From assembly GCF_016892705.1 (NCBI RefSeq), contig NZ_JAFEMB010000005.1:186001-250000 (forward strand): a stretch of DNA of 64,000 bases, read 5' to 3'. The position numbers and the translations under genes were made by a program. Under the pieces are notes generated by a model. That model searched no databases. It was not told the origin of the DNA and saw only the letters and a list, made by a program, of their open reading frames with translations. Below, one piece after another: positions 56,969-64,000 of this stretch. Origin of the DNA: Microvirga pudoricolor (GTDB lineage: Bacteria; Pseudomonadota; Alphaproteobacteria; Rhizobiales; Beijerinckiaceae). The first letter of the stretch is position 1. Every line of letters begins with the position of its first letter.

Positions 56969-56993
56969 AGGATCTCCGGGCTTGTTGGAAAGG

Positions 56994-57251
56994 CTACTTG
57001 CGAAGGGTTCTGGCGTAAGATTCCAGAACCGCGTTCATGCGAGATTGATAGCCCTTTCCCGTCGCCTTGTACGCATCCAGGACGGATCTCTTCACACGAA
57101 GGGTCACCTGCTGCGTCCGGTCGGGCTCCACGATCCGGGCGCTCTTCCAGAATTCCTCACCCAGTTCCGGAATGTCGGTGTAATCGATACTCGCGTCAGG
57201 CAATGCCGCCAGTTCCTGGGAGCTCAGCTCTTTGTCGTAGGGCTTCTTCAT
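56994..57251 (-). CDS. brnA: BrnA antitoxin
   Basis: 85 residues from the ATG at 57251; the frame to 57320 extends into brnT. The end contains the ribbon-helix-helix DNA-binding part of BrnA (QVTLRVKRSVLDAYKATGKG), and the middle has IPELGEEFW. It binds and blocks the BrnT toxin and represses the operon. Starts inside brnT, overlapping by 56 bases. Confidence 0.85.
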   Translation of the reverse strand: MKKPYDKELSSQELAALPDASIDYTDIPELGEEFWKSARIVEPDRTQQVTLRVKRSVLDAYKATGKGYQSRMNAVLESYARTLRK

Positions 57252-57504
57252 AGCGCCTCCTTTCCGCACGATTGGCGCGGCGCGCTGAGATGATGCGGAT
57301 CCGTCCTGCCCGGTCGGCATGAATAACGGCGACGCAAACGATGCCGTCGACCATCCCGATGCTGTGCTGGCGAATCTCGCCGTAATCGAACCGCTTGTCG
57401 ATCCAGCTCAAGACAGGCCGTTCGAAGATCTTGCTCGCGGTTGCGAAGCCTACACCGTGCTTTTCGACATTTGCGCGGTCTTTCGCTTCATCCCATTCAA
57501 ACAT
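57196..57504 (-). CDS. brnT: BrnT ribonuclease toxin
   Basis: 102 residues. BrnT signature: FEWDEAKDRANVEKHGVGF at the start and IRIISARRANRAERRRYEE at the end, with the catalytic Arg/His residues of this RelE-like fold. It cleaves RNA and halts growth when free. First gene of the brnT-brnA operon. A perfect palindrome is 9 bases in front of its start codon. Confidence 0.88.
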   Translation of the reverse strand: MFEWDEAKDRANVEKHGVGFATASKIFERPVLSWIDKRFDYGEIRQHSIGMVDGIVCVAVIHADRAGRIRIISARRANRAERRRYEEALRQRAELPGTGGIA

Positions 57505-57512
57505 GAATATAC

Positions 57513-57526
57513 ACTACAATTGTAGT
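57513..57526. promoter_or_regulatory. operator palindrome before brnT
   Basis: ACTACAA-TTGTAGT, a perfect 14-base palindrome 9 bases upstream of the brnT ATG. BrnA is known to bind its own promoter, so this is the likely autoregulatory site; binding is inferred. Confidence 0.55.
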
Positions 57527-57558
57527 TACAAAATCGGAAAATGCTAGTCTTAAAATGG

Positions 57559-57584
57559 AAATGGCTGGGAAATCCCAGCCATTT
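57559..57584 (-). terminator. intrinsic terminator of pyrG
   Basis: A perfect 12-bp stem (AAATGGCTGGGA / TCCCAGCCATTT) with a two-base loop, 13 bases beyond the pyrG stop. The minus strand continues with a short T-containing tail (CCATTTTAAG). Its stability marks it as the end of pyrG transcription ahead of brnT. Confidence 0.7.
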
Positions 57585-57596
57585 GAATTGATGGTC

Positions 57597-59231
<1,635 letters not shown>

Positions 59232-59293
59232 CTATCCATAGAGAAGTGGCTCCGATTCGCAATCGCGAACCGGGGCGCCAGATTGCCATCCAC

Positions 59294-59321
59294 AAAAGAA
59301 GAGGGCCGGAAGTTCCGGCCC
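59294..59321 (-). terminator. intrinsic terminator of secG
   Basis: On the minus strand GGGCCGGAA / TTCCGGCCC (59303-59321) is followed by TCTTCTTTT. It is 23 bases beyond the secG stop and before pyrG. Confidence 0.7.
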
Positions 59322-59344
59322 TGGTTGTCAAGCGTCGAGGTCTC

Positions 59345-59791
59345 TTACTGAGACTGGGGCACCGTCGGCGCCGTCGGCGCGGAGGGCGCCTGGAACGGAA
59401 TCGCGGGGGCCGCCGGTGCGGGGGCGCCGGGAGCGGGACCCGCCGGCTGGTCGCCCTGCAGGCGCTGCAGCTGCTCGAGCACGTTGCCGCCGCCCTGCCC
59501 GGCCGGAGCCTGTTGCCCCGCAGGAGCCGCCGGAGCCGTGCCGTCGAGGATCGAGCGCGGCGCGCCGCCGCGGGTCGCCAGGATCGTCAGCGCCAGGCTG
59601 GTCACGAAGAACAGGGCCGCCAGGATCGCGGTCGCCCGGGTCAGGGCATTGGCCTGGCCGCGGCCCGTCATGAAGCCGGAAACGCCGCCGCCGCCGCTGA
59701 GGCCCATGCCGCCTTCGGAACGCTGCAGGAGAACCACGCCGATCAGCGCGAGCACGATGATCAGGTGGATGATGATGAGGACGTTTTGCAT
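59345..59791 (-). CDS. secG: preprotein translocase subunit SecG
   Basis: 148 residues from the ATG at 59791 (MQNVLIII); the frame to 59842 adds a non-membrane N-terminus. Two transmembrane helices (about 3-25 and 57-77) flank RSEGGMGLSGGGG, the SecG cytosolic loop. The C-terminal 70 residues are a Pro/Ala/Gln-rich tail, longer than in E. coli but usual in alphaproteobacteria. It assists SecYE/SecA export. tpiA lies upstream. Confidence 0.92.
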   Translation of the reverse strand: MQNVLIIIHLIIVLALIGVVLLQRSEGGMGLSGGGGVSGFMTGRGQANALTRATAILAALFFVTSLALTILATRGGAPRSILDGTAPAAPAGQQAPAGQGGGNVLEQLQRLQGDQPAGPAPGAPAPAAPAIPFQAPSAPTAPTVPQSQ

Positions 59792-59924
59792 GTTTTCCCA
59801 AAACCTCAAGCGGCCGCGCCCGATGGCGTCAGCCGCTCGCATTCGTCTGTTGGCGGGCCTGTAGCATAGGTGTGTGCGGGATCAAAGTCCTGCAAGGCAC
59901 CTTTTGCGGGGCTCTCCGAGGGGT

Positions 59925-60692
59925 TCAGGCCCGGTAGGCCGACGCGATCCCGAGGAAATCGGAGGCCACGAGGCTGGCCCCGCCGACCAGGGCGCCGTCC
60001 ACATCGGCCACGCCCATCAGCTCAGCCGCGTTGGAAGGCTTCACGGAGCCGCCATAGAGGATGCGCACTTTGGCCTGTTCGGCCGGCCCGACGATCCCCG
60101 CCAAGTTCTCCCGGATGACCTTGTGAACCTCGGCGACGTCTGCGGCCGTGGGCGTGAGCCCGGTCCCGATGGCCCAGACCGGCTCGTAGGCCACCACGAG
60201 GTTGCCGCCGTTCGAGCCCTCGGGCACGGAGCCCTTGAGCTGGCCGCGCACCACGTCGAGGGTGCGGCCGGCCTCGCGCTCGTCCTTGGTCTCGCCCACG
60301 CACACGATGGCGATCAGACCCGTCCGGTGGGCGGCCTCGGCCTTGGCCCGCACGTCGGCATCCGTCTCGCGCTCGTACTGACGCCTCTCGGAATGGCCGA
60401 CGATCACATATGCGGCACCCCCATCCTTCAGCATTTTGGCCGCGATGTTGCCCGTATAGGCGCCCGATTCCTTGGCGTGGCAGTCCTGGCCGCCGATGCC
60501 GATGCCCGAGCCCGCCGTTTTCTCGGCGAAGGCCGCCACCAGGGTCGCCGGCGGGCAAATCGCGAGATCGACCCGGCCCTTAAGGGCGTCGTCGTAGCCG
60601 GCCTTGATCTGGTCCAGGACCTCCGCGGAGGCCTTCAGGCCATTCATTTTCCAGTTTCCCGCCACCAGCGGGCGCGGCCGATCGACGCTCAT
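59925..60692 (-). CDS. tpiA: triosephosphate isomerase
   Basis: 255 residues from the ATG at 60692; the frame to 60746 is not supported. Motifs: [15 protein letters not shown] (catalytic His), [11 protein letters not shown] (catalytic Glu) and [11 protein letters not shown]. Glycolysis and gluconeogenesis. Divergent from the ppiD-like gene. Confidence 0.97.
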   Translation of the reverse strand: MSVDRPRPLVAGNWKMNGLKASAEVLDQIKAGYDDALKGRVDLAICPPATLVAAFAEKTAGSGIGIGGQDCHAKESGAYTGNIAAKMLKDGGAAYVIVGHSERRQYERETDADVRAKAEAAHRTGLIAIVCVGETKDEREAGRTLDVVRGQLKGSVPEGSNGGNLVVAYEPVWAIGTGLTPTAADVAEVHKVIRENLAGIVGPAEQAKVRILYGGSVKPSNAAELMGVADVDGALVGGASLVASDFLGIASAYRA

Positions 60693-60827
60693 GTCAGCTC
60701 TCCTGTCACGCTTCCTGGCGGTTCGAGTAGCAGAGGCCCAACCCATCTTTCAACCGGCCCTGCCCTTTTCGACGGACGAATGATCGGCTATCGGCGTGGC
60801 TAACGAGTTTTAGGGAAACGTGTTCTG

Positions 60828-62729
60828 ATGCTTCGCGGACTGCGCAACGCCGGGCAAACGGTGATCGGCAAGTCGATTGCCACGATCTTCTTCGTCCTCC
60901 TGATCCTGAGCTTCGCGGTCTGGGGCATCGGCGACATTTTCCGGACCCAGGCTCCCAACACCGTCGCGACGGTGGGCGACAGCACCGTCTCGGTCGAGCA
61001 GTTCCGCGTCGCCTACAACAACGAGCTCCAGCGTCTCGGCCGGCAGTTCCGGACGGTCATCACCCCCGAACAGGCGCGCCTGTTCGGCGTCGACCAGCGT
61101 GTGGCCTCCTCGCTTGTCACCCAGGCCGTGATGGACGCGGAAGCCAAGAAGCTCGGTTTGTCGGTCTCCGATCAGCTCGTGGTCCGCTCGATCATGGAAG
61201 AGCCGGGCTTCCGCGGGTCCGACGGGCAGTTCAACCGCGCCCTTTTCGACCAGATTCTGCGCAGCAACAACCTCACGGAAGCGGGCTTCGTCCAGGAGCA
61301 GCGCACCTCCATGGCGCGCAGCCAGCTGGCGGATGCCATCACGGGCGACCTGACGGTGCCGAACGCGGCCCGCGACGCGGTCCACCGCTTCACGAACGAG
61401 CGCCGCACGGCGTCCTACATCAACCTGCTGCCCGCCTTGGCGGGGGATATCCCGGCGCCGACGCCGGAGCAGGTCCAGGCCTTCTACAACGAGCGCAAGA
61501 GCTCGTTCCAGGCTCCCGAATACCGGGCCGTCTCGGTGCTGGCCCTCGATGCCGCCAGCCTGGCCAAGCCCGACGCGATCTCGGATGCCGACGCCCGGCA
61601 GCGCTATGAGCAGGAGAAGGCCAAGTTCGGCTCGCCTGAACGGCGCACGGTTCAGCAGATCCCGTTCCCGAGCCCGGCGGACGCCGAAGCGGCCCTCAAC
61701 CGGATCAAGGAGGGCGCGACCTTCGACACCATCGCGACGGAACGCAACGTTTCGCCCCAGGATCTCGACCTCGGCACCTTCGCCAAAAGCGAGATGCTGG
61801 ACCCGGCCGTCGCCGACGCGGCCTTCGCGCTCCAGCCCAACGCCGTGAGCGCGCCCGTGGCCGGTCGTTTCGGAACCGTTCTGGTTCGCGTGACCGCGAT
61901 CCAGCCGGAGGCCGTGAAGCCTTTCGAGGACGTGGCGGGCGAGATTCGCCGCGAGCTGGCTCAGCAGCGCGCCCAAGCCGATATCGAGGCCGTACACGAC
62001 CAGATCGAGGATCTGCGCGCCAGCGCTCGGCCTTTGGCGGACATCGCCAAGGAGAAGGGCCTCACGCTCGTCCAGGTCCCGGCCATCGACCAGAGCGGCC
62101 AGGACAAATCCGGCAAGACAGTGGACGCTCCCTTGCGCGATGCTCTCGTGAAAGCCGCATTCGCGTCGGACGTCGGGGTCGACAACGAAGCTCTCCGGAC
62201 GCCCGAGGGCGGCTATGTCTGGTACGACGTCATGGGGATCGAGCCGTCCCGAGAGAAGACCCTCGACGAGGTTCGCGACGAGGTCGCCCGTCTCTGGCGG
62301 GAGGACGAGATCTCCAAGCGCCTGTCCGATAAGGCACGCGAGCTGACCGAACGCCTGGAGAAGGGAGAGGCCATCGAGGCTGTGGCTCAAGGCGTGGGCG
62401 AAGTGAGGAACGCGACCGATCTTGCCCGCAGGGCCGGCAAGGACGATCTGACGGCCGAGGCCGTGAATCGCATTTTCGCCGTGCCGGTCGGCAAGGCCGG
62501 AAACGTGGCGAATGGGAATGATTCCCGTGTGGTCTTCAAGGTGACGGGCGCCACTGTGCCGCCGATCCAGACCACCACGGAAGCGGTGGAGCAGATCGAG
62601 AATCAGCTGCGCAACAGCATGAGCGAGGATCTGCTGTCCGAGTACATCGCCCAGGTTCGGCAGGATCTCGGCGTGACCCTCAACCCGACCGCCATGGCGC
62701 AGGTGACGGGATCGAACACGGGCCCGTAG
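60828..62729 (+). CDS. ppiD: PpiD-like peptidyl-prolyl isomerase, membrane anchored
   Basis: 633 residues. One N-terminal transmembrane helix (about 15-36), a SurA_N-type chaperone region (about 40-190), a parvulin PPIC-like domain (about 250-360, GTFAKSEMLDPAVADAAFAL) and a long C-terminal chaperone part. It is anchored in the inner membrane and helps fold secreted proteins near the Sec channel, fitting its place by secG. trpE starts 15 bases later. Catalytic parvulin residues are not clearly kept, so it may act mainly as a chaperone. Confidence 0.88.
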   Translation: MLRGLRNAGQTVIGKSIATIFFVLLILSFAVWGIGDIFRTQAPNTVATVGDSTVSVEQFRVAYNNELQRLGRQFRTVITPEQARLFGVDQRVASSLVTQAVMDAEAKKLGLSVSDQLVVRSIMEEPGFRGSDGQFNRALFDQILRSNNLTEAGFVQEQRTSMARSQLADAITGDLTVPNAARDAVHRFTNERRTASYINLLPALAGDIPAPTPEQVQAFYNERKSSFQAPEYRAVSVLALDAASLAKPDAISDADARQRYEQEKAKFGSPERRTVQQIPFPSPADAEAALNRIKEGATFDTIATERNVSPQDLDLGTFAKSEMLDPAVADAAFALQPNAVSAPVAGRFGTVLVRVTAIQPEAVKPFEDVAGEIRRELAQQRAQADIEAVHDQIEDLRASARPLADIAKEKGLTLVQVPAIDQSGQDKSGKTVDAPLRDALVKAAFASDVGVDNEALRTPEGGYVWYDVMGIEPSREKTLDEVRDEVARLWREDEISKRLSDKARELTERLEKGEAIEAVAQGVGEVRNATDLARRAGKDDLTAEAVNRIFAVPVGKAGNVANGNDSRVVFKVTGATVPPIQTTTEAVEQIENQLRNSMSEDLLSEYIAQVRQDLGVTLNPTAMAQVTGSNTGP

Positions 62730-62744
62730 GAAAGAGTCCCTTCA

Positions 62745-64000
62745 TGAGCGTGACGCCGGATTTCGACGCCTTCGCAGGGGCTTACGGCCAGGGCGAGTCG
62801 GGCGTGCTGCGCACCACGATGGTGGGCGACCTGCTCACTCCGGTCGCCGCCTTCATCAAGCTGCGGCACGAGCGAAAGGGCGCCGCCTTCCTGCTCGAGT
62901 CTGTCGAGGGCGGCGCCGTTCGCGGGCGCTATTCCATGATCGGCCTCGATCCGGATCTGGTTTGGCGCTGCCAGGACGGCCAGGCGGCGATCAACCGGGA
63001 TCCGCTCGAGCGGCCGCAGAATTTCGTGACCGAGGATCGCGCGCCGCTGGAGAGCCTGCGCGCGCTCATCACCGAGAGCGCCCTGCCCCTAGGCGACGAG
63101 CTGCCACCGATGTCGGCCGGCCTGTTCGGCTATCTCGGCTACGACATGGTGCGTCAGATGGAGCGCCTTCCCGCGCCCAATACGGACGTGCTGGAGGTGC
63201 CCGACGCGATCCTGATGCGACCCACCGTGATGGTCGTGTTCGACGCCGTAAAGGACGAGATCAGCCTGATCACGCCCGTGCGACCTCGCAAGGGCACCCC
63301 GCCCAAGGCGGCCTACGAGTCGGCGCTCGCCCGTCTGGAACAGGTCACCCGCGCCCTGGAACAGCCCCTTCCCCTGGAAGACCGATCCGACCCGGCCGGG
63401 ATCCGGTTCGAGCCGCCGGTCTCCAACACCTCCCCGGACGAGTTCCTGGCCATGGTCGGCACGGCCAAGGAGTACATCCGCGCGGGAGACATCTTCCAGG
63501 TGGTGCTGTCCCAGCGCTTCGAGTCACCCTTCCCGCTGCCGGCGTTTGCGCTCTACCGGTCCCTCCGCCGGGTCAACCCGGCGCCGTTTCTCTGCTATCT
63601 CGATTTCGAGGCCTTCCAGATCGTCTGTTCCTCGCCGGAGATCCTGGTGCGGATGCGCGACGGCAAGGTCACGATCCGGCCCATCGCCGGCACGCGGCCG
63701 CGCGGCGCGACGCCCGAGCAGGACCGCGCTCATGCGAAGAGCCTCCTAGCCGACGAGAAGGAGCGCGCCGAGCATCTCATGCTCCTCGACCTCGGCCGCA
63801 ACGACGTGGGCCGGGTCTCGGCCATGGGCTCCGTGAAGGTCACGGATTCGTTCTTCCTGGAATATTACAGCCAGGTCATGCACATCGTGTCCAATGTCGA
63901 GGGCAACCTCGACGAGGGCTTCGACGCCCTCGATGCCCTCGTGGCGGGCTTCCCGGCCGGCACGGTCTCCGGCGCCCCGAAGGTGCGCGCCATGGAGATC
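62745..64000 (+). CDS. trpE: anthranilate synthase component I, N-terminal part (cut by window edge)
   Basis: First 418 codons present; the gene runs off the right edge. An N-terminal regulatory region with LLESVEGGAVRGRYS (the tryptophan-feedback LLES motif) and then the chorismate-binding core: DIFQVVLSQRF, PIAGTRPRGATPEQD and GRNDVGRVS are visible. It makes anthranilate from chorismate with TrpG. Start ATG at 62745, with GGAAAGAG upstream. Pabs/ADC synthase is an alternative, but the LLES and length favour trpE. Confidence 0.93.

Overview
The window is a GC-rich chromosomal segment that reads as an alphaproteobacterium of the order Hyphomicrobiales (Rhizobiales), most like the Methylobacteriaceae/Microvirga group. 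The grounds are the gene order dusB-ntrB-ntrC-ntrY-ntrX-hfq-hflX, the fused ispDF gene, a pyruvate dehydrogenase beta subunit carrying its own lipoyl domain, an NAD-linked fds-type formate dehydrogenase, a bacteriophytochrome and an HWE-family histidine kinase. The taxon is inferred from gene content and was not tested by any search.

Layout. (1) 1-3527: start of an NAD-dependent formate dehydrogenase operon (fdsG-fdsB-fdsA, reading leftwards and cut by the window edge), preceded by its LysR-type regulator with a perfect LysR-box palindrome between them. (2) 3591-6845: small membrane proteins, two small lipoproteins and an RTX-repeat protein with a lysozyme-like N-terminus and a terminator hairpin in its leader. 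(3) 7134-12009: tRNA-Ser(UGA), then a three-gene light-signalling cassette of bacteriophytochrome kinase, single-domain response regulator and REC-PAS-GAF-HWE kinase, translationally coupled. (4) 11996-13765: a PHB-depolymerase-type esterase and a ribbon-helix-helix protein. (5) 14425-23012: rlpA, dacF-type carboxypeptidase, tmk, holB, metG, a GH1-like hydrolase, tatD and a metallo-beta-lactamase-fold enzyme, a co-directional envelope/replication/translation run. (6) 23009-24802: small genes including a lysozyme-inhibitor-like protein and a DUF4186 protein. (7) 24865-36620: mazG, then the nitrogen-regulation and RNA-chaperone block on the minus strand, with ispDF-cinA divergent from it. (8) 36718-47868: a COQ10/RatA-like protein, a small kinase-like ATPase, lipA, an accessory insert (small ORFs, DUF1127, LysR), then the complete pyruvate dehydrogenase complex lpdA/pdhC/pdhB/pdhA and an ftsB-like gene. 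(9) 47980-64000: a large hybrid histidine kinase, eno, queF, an MFS transporter, kdsA, DUF350 and VOC proteins, a BrnT/BrnA toxin-antitoxin pair, pyrG, secG, tpiA, a PpiD-like isomerase and the start of trpE.

How it fits together. Much of the window is core metabolism and housekeeping: glycolysis (tpiA, eno) into acetyl-CoA (pdh and lipA), CTP and KDO synthesis, isoprenoids, queuosine, tryptophan and peptidoglycan remodelling. Accessory sensory and defence pieces are set among these genes: the phytochrome cassette, the hybrid kinase, BrnTA, the RTX protein and the 38.7-40.9 kb insert. I see no prophage, CRISPR array, insertion sequence or secondary-metabolite cluster. The least explained parts are the RTX gene and its leader, the structured non-coding stretch at 38.7-39.4 kb, the palindromes next to the two lysR genes and brnT, and the cluster of small membrane proteins.
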